The notes below the pieces were generated by a model. The model saw only the letters and a program-made list of their open reading frames with translations. It was not told the origin of the DNA and made no database searches. A stretch of DNA of 64,000 bases, taken from contig CP042469.1 of the NCBI GenBank assembly GCA_015243575.1, forward strand, positions 620,001 through 684,000. Direction: 5' to 3'. Of this stretch, positions 28,281 through 36,138 are shown piece by piece. This DNA is from Clostridiales bacterium. GTDB taxonomy: Bacteria > Bacillota > Clostridia > Peptostreptococcales > Anaerovoracaceae. A program made the position numbers and the translations under genes. Position 1 is the first letter of the stretch; each line of letters opens with the position of its first letter.

Positions 28281-29970
28281 AATCGTTCTGTCGCTCTCTC
28301 TGTCCGGATCGCTGTTAATCCTTGTTTTGTTCCTTTGTAAGCCCCTGATCAGAAATAAGCTGAGTAAGGGGTGGCAGTATTATATCTGGCTGATTGTGAT
28401 TGCTCGACTGCTTTTGCCCTTTACGCCTGAAACAAGTCTTGTTGGTATTTTATTTCAAGAGATTGACCGGACCATCTGTCAATCAGTCACCGTGCCGGCG
28501 CTGGAACAACAGCAAGGTGCATGGCTTCCGCCACAAGTTGCTGATAACACACTAAGAGACGAGGAGCCCGTCAAAACCACTCGTGCAGAAGGGCATACCT
28601 TCCTGATCATTATGGTTGAGCATCTTTGGGTTGTCTGGCTGGTGACTGCGCTGATCCTACTAACACGAAAAATTACAATCTACCAGGGTTTTGTGCGATA
28701 TCTCATGGCTGGACGCACAGAGGTTGCCAGCCCTGAATTGCTAGATCGGGTTGCGGAAATTGGCGAGAAAAACGGAGTCAAAAGACCGGTGGAGTTATAT
28801 ACAAATGGTCTTGTCTCATCACCTCTGCTCCTTGGATTTTTTCGTCCTTGTATTGTTCTACCTACTGCTGCTTTGCCGGAGAAAGAATTCGAATTTACAA
28901 TACTCCACGAATTGATACACTATCGGCGGAGGGATATGTTTTACAAATGGCTGGTTCAGTTCACCGTCTGTCTTCACTGGTTTAATCCTCTTGTCTATGC
29001 CATAAGTCATGAGATCAATCGAGCCTGCGAACTTGCCTGTGATGAAGCAATTGTATGCAAGCTGGATTTTCCAAACCAGCGCGCCTATGGGGATACGCTG
29101 ATAAACGCTTTAGGGGCTGGCGGTAGATATCGCGATTCTCTTGCTTCTGTGACACTGAACGAAAGCAAGAATCTATTGAAAGAGAGGTTGGAAGCAATTA
29201 TGAAGTATAAGAAAAGAACGGCACCGGCGGCGGTACTTATGGTTTTATGCACAATCCTGCTTTGCGTAGGAGCCTCTGCCGCAGGAGCTTATGGGGCGGC
29301 TCCATCCAGTCCTTCGACTGCTCCATGGAATGTTATGGGAGAGAGAGGGCAATCATACACCTATTCTCAGGCAAGTTACTATGAGGCCCCGTATCTCTTC
29401 GAGCTTGGCTGGAACCTAAACGAGAACGGGTACAACTCATATCCCGATAAAGCCAAAATCGTATTATCCTCTCAGAAAGAAATGATGGTTTCTTTTGATA
29501 AATCTTGCAAGGACTTTATCAATAATGACAAGGCCCTCTCCAGCCTGAAGAAATTATTAGAAACGTTAAGGTCACAGAGTGAGGACTCCTCTTTACCGCT
29601 GGAAAAACCCTTCATCCTCAGCGTGGAAGATGTCGGGAACAGTAATCTTAGAGAATTAGCAGAGAAGTATTACACAAGTCATACCGTAACGAGATTTGTG
29701 GCCATTTTTCCATCACTGGATTCTGAGACACAAAAATCATACTGTGATAGGATGTTTGCGGACAATGAGAATGCTTTCTTTGCAGCGACGGTAAAGGTCA
29801 TGGATGCTGACTTGATCAATTCCTATGCAGAGAAGGCATATCGTGAAAACAAGCTGACTTATTTTACAAATATCGTTCCATATTTGACAGATGATATGAA
29901 ACAATTCTGGATAGTAAAAAGCTCACAGGAAAAGCGAAATACGTTTCAGGCTGTACTAACGACGAAATAG
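28264..29970 (+). CDS. BlaR1/MecR1-type M56 membrane peptidase
   Basis: A 568-residue antirepressor-type sensor. The N-terminal region has three or four membrane segments. The M56 zinc protease motif is ILHELIHYRRRD (HExxH) with the downstream zinc ligand region ACELACDEAIV. After a further membrane segment (VLMVLCTILLCVGASAAGA) comes a 240-residue extracellular part without the penicillin-binding SxxK/KTG pattern I would expect of true BlaR1. The ligand is therefore probably not a beta-lactam. It overlaps blaI by 17 bases and ends in TAG. Confidence 0.87.
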   Translation: MNGIFKIVLSLSLSGSLLILVLFLCKPLIRNKLSKGWQYYIWLIVIARLLLPFTPETSLVGILFQEIDRTICQSVTVPALEQQQGAWLPPQVADNTLRDEEPVKTTRAEGHTFLIIMVEHLWVVWLVTALILLTRKITIYQGFVRYLMAGRTEVASPELLDRVAEIGEKNGVKRPVELYTNGLVSSPLLLGFFRPCIVLPTAALPEKEFEFTILHELIHYRRRDMFYKWLVQFTVCLHWFNPLVYAISHEINRACELACDEAIVCKLDFPNQRAYGDTLINALGAGGRYRDSLASVTLNESKNLLKERLEAIMKYKKRTAPAAVLMVLCTILLCVGASAAGAYGAAPSSPSTAPWNVMGERGQSYTYSQASYYEAPYLFELGWNLNENGYNSYPDKAKIVLSSQKEMMVSFDKSCKDFINNDKALSSLKKLLETLRSQSEDSSLPLEKPFILSVEDVGNSNLRELAEKYYTSHTVTRFVAIFPSLDSETQKSYCDRMFADNENAFFAATVKVMDADLINSYAEKAYRENKLTYFTNIVPYLTDDMKQFWIVKSSQEKRNTFQAVLTTK

Positions 29971-29985
29971 TTGCAGAAAAAGGCA

Positions 29986-30060
29986 TACCGCGGTTCATGT
30001 ATCGGAAAAACACGGTTTGCAAGCCTCGGGTGATAAAATCGCGGTAAAGCTTCTTTTTCT
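29986..30060 (+). terminator. Possible weak terminator or structured 3' end
   Basis: TACCGCG (29986-29992) pairs with CGCGGTA (30040-30046) around a 47-base loop, followed by GCTTCTTTTT. It lies between the M56 peptidase gene and the next transcription unit. Confidence 0.35.
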
Positions 30061-30127
30061 AACATAATTCGACATGTTTGAGCGAAAAAAACATACGGTA
30101 GATGCTTTCCATTTCAGCGTTTTCGTG

Positions 30128-30133
30128 TATAAT
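30128..30133 (+). promoter_or_regulatory. Candidate -10 box for the corrinoid activator gene
   Basis: A perfect TATAAT at 30128-30133 lies 65 bases before the ATG. The -35 region is weak, which may mean that an activator is needed. Confidence 0.4.
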
Positions 30134-30198
30134 GTAAATAGAAACTTCTATGTACGTTAAATATTAAACAAGCTCTGTTTTGACAGAAAGGGTATTTC

Positions 30199-31626
30199 AT
30201 GTGGATCGAAGGTCAAACATGCATTGGCGGCGGAAAATGCCATGAATGCGGAAGATGCAACCGCTATGAAACGACAAACCGGAAATCAAAACTGATTTTC
30301 CTGCCTGATGACTTTAAACCCCAGCAGGAAGCAGCGCAGGCTGACGGAAGGCCTAAATATGGTGCTGCTTTTGATATTGGGACGACTACAATTGTAGGTA
30401 TGCTTTGGGATCTAACCAATACTCGATTGGTGGATGTTGCTTCCAGAACAAATCCGCAAAGCACCTACGGAGCAGATGTGATATCAAGGATTACATATAG
30501 TATGGTGAGTCAGGATCACCTTGAGCTTCTCAGGGACAAGGTCAGAGCCTGCCTCAACGAGATGATAGCGGAATTTCAGGTGCGGCATCTGATTGAGCCT
30601 GCTGACATTTTTAAAGCTACCGTGGTGGGCAATACCACCATGAGCCATCTATTCCTTGGCATGGATCCATCAACCTTGGCGTTGGCTCCCTTCGAGCCTG
30701 CTTTTCGCGGACCCGTGGAGAAAAGTGCAGCGGATCTAGGCCTTACGATGAACCCGGCCGCCAGAGTCTATATTCTCCCCAATATAGCTGGACATGTAGG
30801 TTCAGATATTGTGGGGGTTATTCTGGCCTCCGGCATAAAAGAGCTTTCTGGTTTGCGGCTTGCCATTGATATCGGAACCAATGGTGAAATTGTGCTTGCA
30901 GACAACGGCAGAATGCTGGTTTGTTCTACGGCTGCAGGCCCCGCTTTTGAAGGTGCCCGGATTTATCAGGGCATGCGTGCGGCCAAAGGCTCTATTGAGG
31001 GCGTATCCATAGAAGAAGGTACGATAAAAATAAAGGTGATTGAAGAGGCCGAACCCATCGGGATTTGCGGCTCCGGCCTGATTGATGCCGTTGCTGTCAT
31101 GCTTGATGCTGGAATTATAAATCACAAGGGCAATATTCTCACCGGAGAGGATGCGGAAAAAAAGGGCCTGGGTCCTGAACTATCGACAAGGCTTCGAAAA
31201 GGGAAAAGTGGAAATGAATTTGTTCTCGCCTGGAAAGAAGAAGGAGAGGATATTGTAATTACACAGAAAGATATTCGGGAAGTTCAGCTTGCAAAAGGTG
31301 CGGTGTACGGTGGCATTGTAATTTTGATGCAATGTCTTGGGGCCGACTCGTCTCAACTGGAAGAAATCATGATGGCTGGGGCATTTGGAAGCTATATTAA
31401 TAAAAAAAGTATCCTTCGGATCGGGATGCTTCCCAATGTTGAAGAGGAGAAAATATCACACATCGGAAATGCGGCAGGAGTGGGAGCTTGTATGGCACTG
31501 CTGTCGGAAACCGAGCGGATCAAAGCCTATATACAGTCGGAGGATGCCGAGCATATTGAACTGGCCCTCCATCCGGATTTTCAGAAAGAGTATATCAATG
31601 CAATGTATTTCCCAAAGGAAAGCTGA
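30199..31626 (+). CDS. Corrinoid reductive activator, ASKHA type with Cys-rich N-terminus
   Basis: A 475-residue relative of AcsV/RamA activators that would return Co(II) corrinoid in MttC/MtbC to Co(I) using ATP. The ASKHA core is complete: AFDIGTTT, AIDIGTNGE, GICGSGLID and MAGAFGSYIN. In place of a 2Fe-2S ferredoxin domain it has a short Cys-rich head (Cys8, Cys14, Cys17, Cys20 within the first 20 residues), which could hold a single 4Fe-4S cluster. Position between the methyltransferases and mtbC/pyl genes supports a methylamine-specific role. Confidence 0.87.
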   Translation: MWIEGQTCIGGGKCHECGRCNRYETTNRKSKLIFLPDDFKPQQEAAQADGRPKYGAAFDIGTTTIVGMLWDLTNTRLVDVASRTNPQSTYGADVISRITYSMVSQDHLELLRDKVRACLNEMIAEFQVRHLIEPADIFKATVVGNTTMSHLFLGMDPSTLALAPFEPAFRGPVEKSAADLGLTMNPAARVYILPNIAGHVGSDIVGVILASGIKELSGLRLAIDIGTNGEIVLADNGRMLVCSTAAGPAFEGARIYQGMRAAKGSIEGVSIEEGTIKIKVIEEAEPIGICGSGLIDAVAVMLDAGIINHKGNILTGEDAEKKGLGPELSTRLRKGKSGNEFVLAWKEEGEDIVITQKDIREVQLAKGAVYGGIVILMQCLGADSSQLEEIMMAGAFGSYINKKSILRIGMLPNVEEEKISHIGNAAGVGACMALLSETERIKAYIQSEDAEHIELALHPDFQKEYINAMYFPKES

Positions 31627-31735
31627 ATCAGTGGCCCGGTTATAATAGACAAATCAGCCGGCGTTTTGAATTTCACTGTCTCAGACGTGTTTAACCTTAT
31701 CAGTCGATGCTAAGAGCCCTAAGGAGAGGAAATCC

Positions 31736-32392
31736 GTGGATAAAGACGAATTGACGAGAATTGCCCATAGGACCATCGTTGAAGCCGACGAAGAAAGAGC
31801 AATGCAGATTATTGAAGAAGCACTGGTGTCTGGGATCAATATCATGGAAGTACTTCGGGACGGTTTTGCCGAAGGGAACAGAGAGATCGGTGAGCGCTTT
31901 GAAAGCGGAAAGCTCAGCTTGCCGGAGCTGATTTTCTCCACGGAGATTATGAAGAAAGTACTCCATGTGGTGGAGACCTATACGAATATTGACGATATTA
32001 AAGTCAAAGGTAAGGTGCTGATTGCCACAGTTGAGGGTGATGTTCATGAAATCGGTAAAGGAATGGTGGTCTCCACCATGAAAAGCTACGGCATTGATGT
32101 GATTGATATTGGACGTGAGGTGCCTGTTGAGCAGATTATAGAAAAAGCTCAGGAGCATCAGGTGGACATTATTGCAACAAGTGCGCTTTTGACCTCCACA
32201 TTGAAAGAACAGAAAAAACTGGAAGAGACGCTCAGAAAGATGGGCATCAGAAATAAATACAAGACCATGGTCGGCGGTGCGCCATGTACCCTGCGCTGGG
32301 CAAAGCGCATCGGAGCGGATCACTATACCGAGGATGCAGTGGAAGCTGCTAGAAGAGCTATACTGATTTTAAAGAATAAAGAGAGGCCGTAA
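31736..32392 (+). CDS. mtbC: Dimethylamine corrinoid protein
   Basis: A 218-residue corrinoid protein of the MttC/MtbC type: helical cap, then a B12-binding domain with EGDVHEIGKG (cobalt-ligating His) and MVGGAPCTLRWAKRIGAD. It starts with GTG at 31736 with AAGGAGAGG upstream. It is paralogous to the 23910 gene. Assignment to dimethylamine is by elimination, as the other copy pairs with mttB; it could serve both enzymes. Its stop is four bases before pylSc, tying pyrrolysine decoding to corrinoid-protein expression. Confidence 0.82.
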   Translation: MDKDELTRIAHRTIVEADEERAMQIIEEALVSGINIMEVLRDGFAEGNREIGERFESGKLSLPELIFSTEIMKKVLHVVETYTNIDDIKVKGKVLIATVEGDVHEIGKGMVVSTMKSYGIDVIDIGREVPVEQIIEKAQEHQVDIIATSALLTSTLKEQKKLEETLRKMGIRNKYKTMVGGAPCTLRWAKRIGADHYTEDAVEAARRAILILKNKERP

Positions 32393-32396
32393 GCCT

Positions 32397-33239
32397 ATGG
32401 CTGAACAATTTACAACGACGCAGACACGTCGTCTGGTGGAATTGAATGGTGAACCAGAAGCATTTCTCAAAGAATTTGAGACCGCAGAAGCGCGGAACCG
32501 ATTCTTTAAGGAAACAGAGAACCGTCTGGTGAAACTCAATCGGGATAAGCTCAGAAAGCTGCTGGACGAAGAACATAAGCCCCTTTCAGTGAGGCTGGAA
32601 GAAAAACTTAAGGCTTGGCTGACAGAGCAAGAGGGATTTACCCAGGTGGTAACCCCGACCATCATCACAGCAGAGATGCTGGATAAGATGACGATAACGA
32701 AGGAACATCCGCTGACCAATCAGGTGTTTTGGCTGGATGCAAAACGTTGCTTGCGTCCTATGCTGGCCCCAAACCTCTATGAGGTGATGCGGGATCTGCA
32801 TAAGGTCACCAAGGAACCGGTACGGATCTTTGAAGCTGGCTCCTGCTACCGCAAAGAATCCCAAGGGGCTCAGCATATGAGTGAATTCACCATGTTAAAC
32901 CTAGTAGAATTTGCGGGCATAGAAGAAGGCACTCAGATGAAGCGCCTGAAAGAGCTGGCCGAGGCTGCAATGAAAGCTATAGGAATGGAACAATACGAAC
33001 TTGTGATTGAAAAATCAGAAGTATATGGGGAAACAATGGATATCATTGCTGGCGGATTGGAATTGGCTTCCGGGGCGTATGGCCCTCACTTTCTGGATGG
33101 TAAATGGGGTGTTTTTGAACCCTGGGTAGGCATCGGATTTGGGATTGAGCGAATCGCCATGAAAACAGGTGGTTATCAGACTATAAAACGGGTAGGAAAA
33201 AGCATAGCGTTTTTAGACGGTTCGCCGTTAAAAATATAA
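32397..33239 (+). CDS. pylSc: Pyrrolysyl-tRNA synthetase, catalytic domain (split form)
   Basis: A 280-residue class II synthetase core matching bacterial PylSc; it charges tRNA-Pyl with pyrrolysine. Visible motifs are motif 2 (FEAGSCYRKES), the pocket segment FTMLNLVEF with the Asn that contacts pyrrolysine, VYGETMDI with the pocket Tyr, and motif 3 (GIGFGIERIAM). As in Desulfitobacterium, the tRNA-binding N-domain is a separate gene (pylSn, 37508). It directly follows mtbC. Confidence 0.96.
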   Translation: MAEQFTTTQTRRLVELNGEPEAFLKEFETAEARNRFFKETENRLVKLNRDKLRKLLDEEHKPLSVRLEEKLKAWLTEQEGFTQVVTPTIITAEMLDKMTITKEHPLTNQVFWLDAKRCLRPMLAPNLYEVMRDLHKVTKEPVRIFEAGSCYRKESQGAQHMSEFTMLNLVEFAGIEEGTQMKRLKELAEAAMKAIGMEQYELVIEKSEVYGETMDIIAGGLELASGAYGPHFLDGKWGVFEPWVGIGFGIERIAMKTGGYQTIKRVGKSIAFLDGSPLKI

Positions 33240-33257
33240 CATCCGGAGGGTAAAAAT

Positions 33258-34061
33258 TTGACGAGATTGATTACAGAGTGGATCGCAGATATCGAGCACA
33301 ACATCAGAGAACAGGAACGCGATTTGAAAAGCAAGACAGGGCATGACTATACTTCCCTTGCGGCCAAGGCAGGAGGCTGGTCTTACGGTGATATCGAAAG
33401 AGCGTCTCAGGAGATCAAGGTAGCGGTGGTGCCTGTTACAACGGGGCAGGGAATCATTGGTTCCTTTGCACAATCTGTTGCAGCTGTAACAAAAACCATG
33501 GGCTTTCGAAGCTATGTGACCCAACATACTGATGTGAATGGAATGCATGAGGCGTATCAGCATGATGCGGATATTGTTTACTTAGCAGATGATGACCGCT
33601 TTATCTCTGTCAATTTGAATAAGAAAAAAATGGCGGATAATAATGTCGCAACCGCTGCGGGGTATATCGCAGCATTGGATGGCGCCATCGGCTCTTTCGT
33701 GGGGAAAGAAGTCCTGCTCATGGGATACGGCGCTTTGGGAAGAGAATTTTTAAAAGGTCTCAAGAAGAAGGGCATTTCTGTCGCGGTATTTGATCTGGAT
33801 AAGGAGAGACTGGGCCAGGCAAGCAGAGAGGAAGTTACGGCAATTGATTCCTTTGCCAGAATCAGTTCCTATCGATATATTATTGACGCGACCTCTCAAG
33901 GAAGCTGGCTGCATCAGGGATTGCTTCATCCGGAAGCATGGATCGCAGCACCTGGCATTCCTCTGTCACTGAATGAAGGTGCACAAGAGATTTATTCTGA
34001 AAGGCTCATTCATGATCCGCTGCAGATCGGCGTGGCCGCAATGCTCGGTATGACTTTGTAA
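33258..34061 (+). CDS. pylD: Pyrrolysine synthase/dehydrogenase PylD
   Basis: A 267-residue dehydrogenase for the last step of pyrrolysine synthesis: oxidation of the lysine-linked methylornithine followed by ring closure. The Rossmann NAD site reads LLMGYGALGREFLKGLKKKG and the N-terminal part includes VVPVTTGQGIIGSFA. It begins with TTG at 33258, with GGAGGG nine bases upstream. It lies directly after pylSc rather than after pylC, which differs from the usual pylBCD order. Confidence 0.94.
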   Translation: MTRLITEWIADIEHNIREQERDLKSKTGHDYTSLAAKAGGWSYGDIERASQEIKVAVVPVTTGQGIIGSFAQSVAAVTKTMGFRSYVTQHTDVNGMHEAYQHDADIVYLADDDRFISVNLNKKKMADNNVATAAGYIAALDGAIGSFVGKEVLLMGYGALGREFLKGLKKKGISVAVFDLDKERLGQASREEVTAIDSFARISSYRYIIDATSQGSWLHQGLLHPEAWIAAPGIPLSLNEGAQEIYSERLIHDPLQIGVAAMLGMTL

Positions 34062-34117
34062 AGGGCATGACACTGAAACAATAAAGTATCACCTGGTAAA
34101 AGGAGGTTCCGGCAGAA

Positions 34118-34828
34118 ATGAATAATCAAGTATACCTGCTGGACAGAGGTGAAGCGGATTCCTTTGCAGAAGATTATTTTCTGAGCATCTGCGGATTAAA
34201 AAATCGTGAGGGTGGGAAGTACACCAGGATGCTGGAGCAAGGGATGCAGATCAGAACAAGGATCAGCAGCGGAATCGACTTGAAAGCGGTGGTCTCGGGC
34301 TTTGACAGCGAGGTATTGTCAGGAAACACCGTAACCATCGGAGCTACTACCTTTATTTGCAATGGGTTTCAGCAATTGAAAAAAGATAAAGTACATAAGA
34401 TTTATGCATACATCCTTACGGCAGGAAGTTTTGAACTGGATGATAGTGAACCGGTACTAGAGCAGCTCTATGCAGATATTTGGGGAACAGCGTACACCGA
34501 TGCAGGGCTGGAAGTATTGAAGGTTAAGCTGATGGAAGAGATACGACAGGAAACTGGAAATCATAAGGCTTCTGTTTTGGAACCTTTTGGCCCCGGATTT
34601 TACGGAATGGATGTGGATCAAGTGGGCAGTTTTTTTGAAATCCTCGATGGAGATCGGATTGGTGTCAAAGCACGTACCAACAGTCTCATGCTTCCGCTGA
34701 AATCCTGTGCGGGATTTTATATTGCGGCTGATGAGGAAACAAGCCTGCCTTCCAAAGATTGCGTAAGCTGCCGATCAGATCACAGCGGCTGTGAATTTTG
34801 TCATGCAGTAATCAAAAACAAACGGTAA
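34118..34828 (+). CDS. MetH activation-domain-like protein within the pyl operon
   Basis: A 236-residue protein resembling the S-adenosylmethionine-binding activation domain of B12-dependent methionine synthase. Recognisable parts are a segment ending VLEPFGPGFYGMD and LPLKSCAGFYIAADEE. The C-terminus has a Cys-rich tail, CVSCRSDHSGCEFC, which could hold an iron-sulfur cluster or zinc. Stand-alone versions occur beside corrinoid methyltransferases and may support reductive repair. It is not one of the known pyl genes, yet sits between pylD and pylT with AGGAGG upstream. Role in pyrrolysine use is inference. Confidence 0.7.
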   Translation: MNNQVYLLDRGEADSFAEDYFLSICGLKNREGGKYTRMLEQGMQIRTRISSGIDLKAVVSGFDSEVLSGNTVTIGATTFICNGFQQLKKDKVHKIYAYILTAGSFELDDSEPVLEQLYADIWGTAYTDAGLEVLKVKLMEEIRQETGNHKASVLEPFGPGFYGMDVDQVGSFFEILDGDRIGVKARTNSLMLPLKSCAGFYIAADEETSLPSKDCVSCRSDHSGCEFCHAVIKNKR

Positions 34829-34887
34829 GATAAGGAATGAACCAGCAACTACCAGTGAGATTTGCAGGCAAGCAATCTTATGGCGGA

Positions 34888-34902
34888 AGTGGATCATCCA
34901 CT
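34888..34902 (+). promoter_or_regulatory. Palindrome just upstream of pylT
   Basis: AGTGGAT-C-ATCCACT is a perfect 7-bp inverted repeat ending six bases before the tRNA. It could be an RNA hairpin used in processing of the tRNA out of the polycistronic message, or a protein site. Confidence 0.45.
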
Positions 34903-34907
34903 GATAT

Positions 34908-34979
34908 GGGGAGCGGATCGTATTGATCGCATAGACTCTAAATCTATGCAGCCGAGTGAAACTCTCGGGCTCCTCGCCA
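34908..34979 (+). tRNA. pylT: tRNA-Pyl (anticodon CUA)
   Basis: A 72-base amber-decoding tRNA. Acceptor stem 34908-34914 pairs with 34969-34975, followed by G and an encoded CCA. The D arm is short (GATC around a 5-base loop). The anticodon stem has six pairs (34930-34935 with 34943-34948) and loop CTCTAAA, with CTA at 34938-34940. The variable loop is three bases, and the T loop lacks the usual TTC. One base separates acceptor and D stems. All are hallmarks of tRNA-Pyl. It lies inside the protein-coding operon. Confidence 0.96.
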
Positions 34980-35049
34980 TTTAAAATTGAATGAAGGTAA
35001 CACCATTTCCATGCCCCAAGCGTCTTGTACCTTGCCAAAGGAGGGTAGC

Positions 35050-36057
35050 ATGAATAGAGATGAAATTATAACCATACTCAGTGAAGACAATCCCGTTAAG
35101 ATAGAGGAGCTGTTCCGCAGGGCCAGAACGGTCAGAGCGCGCGAATTCTCCAATAAAATCTTCTTATACGGTTTTGTCTATTTTTCTACTTGGTGCAGAA
35201 ACAACTGTAATTTCTGCTACTACAGAAATGCAAACAGCATTTCACGTTATCGCAAGACGGAGTCTGAAATCATTGCCATTTCTGAGCTGCTTGCAAAATC
35301 CGGTGTCAATCTCATCGACCTCACCATGGGAGAGGACCTGGCTTATCATAAGGAGCACTTTACCACGGTCTTTGACATGATCAAGGTGATTAAAGACCGT
35401 ACCGGTTTGCCAGTGATGATTTCACCAGGGCTAGTTGAGAACGCATGGATCGACCGTTTTTCAGAACTGGATACGGAGTGGTATGCGCTCTATCAGGAGA
35501 CCCACAATCGAGAACTGTTTGCCAGGCTAAGAGCCGGTCAGGACTACGATGAACGGATGAATGCAAAGCTGTATGCCCGAGACCGAGGAATGCTTATTGA
35601 AGAGGGAATCCTCACTGGCGTAGGTGAAGATCTTGAAGATATTGCGGATTCACTGCTGGAAATGGGAAAGATCGGAGCAAGGCAGGTCAGGGTTATGAGT
35701 TTTGTTCCTCAAAAAGGAATCCCAATGGAGCAGGTGAAAAAGCCGGAGCCCATACAGGAGCTAAAGATTATCGCACTCCTGAGACTCCTTTACCCCAAGG
35801 CCTTGATTCCCGCCTCGCTGGACATCGACGGGATCAAGGGTCTGGAAGATCGAATCAACGCTGGAGCCAGCGTGGTTACCTCGATTATTCCGCCCAGATC
35901 TGGTCTTGCAGGGGTGGCTCAAAACAGCATGGATGTGGACGAGGGCGGAAGAACTGTTGCGGAAGCGGCAGGTATTCTAAAAAATATGGGATTGGAACCT
36001 GCTTCAGCAGAAGAATACAGAGACTATCTCACAACTCTAAGGGAAGGGTCGATTTAA
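35050..36057 (+). CDS. pylB: 3-Methylornithine synthase PylB (radical SAM)
   Basis: A 335-residue radical SAM mutase that converts lysine to 3-methylornithine, the first step of pyrrolysine synthesis. The CxxxCxxC cluster motif is WCRNNCNFCYYR, near residue 45. Other family segments are LTMGEDLAYH, LYQETHNRELF and VTSIIPPRSGLAGVAQ. I start at ATG 35050, preceded by GGAGGG; an upstream frame to 34987 begins right behind the tRNA and lacks a ribosome site. Confidence 0.95.
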   Translation: MNRDEIITILSEDNPVKIEELFRRARTVRAREFSNKIFLYGFVYFSTWCRNNCNFCYYRNANSISRYRKTESEIIAISELLAKSGVNLIDLTMGEDLAYHKEHFTTVFDMIKVIKDRTGLPVMISPGLVENAWIDRFSELDTEWYALYQETHNRELFARLRAGQDYDERMNAKLYARDRGMLIEEGILTGVGEDLEDIADSLLEMGKIGARQVRVMSFVPQKGIPMEQVKKPEPIQELKIIALLRLLYPKALIPASLDIDGIKGLEDRINAGASVVTSIIPPRSGLAGVAQNSMDVDEGGRTVAEAAGILKNMGLEPASAEEYRDYLTTLREGSI

Positions 36058-36138
36058 GGAAGCACTGATTTCATGGAAGATGCACAGATTGTCGAGGAAA
36101 TTTTTTATTTGCAAGAAAGCTTGAGAGGGTGATCGGGA

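Noticed and set aside
28264-29970. True beta-lactam sensor BlaR1
   Set aside because: The extracellular part lacks recognisable penicillin-binding motifs and no beta-lactamase gene is near.
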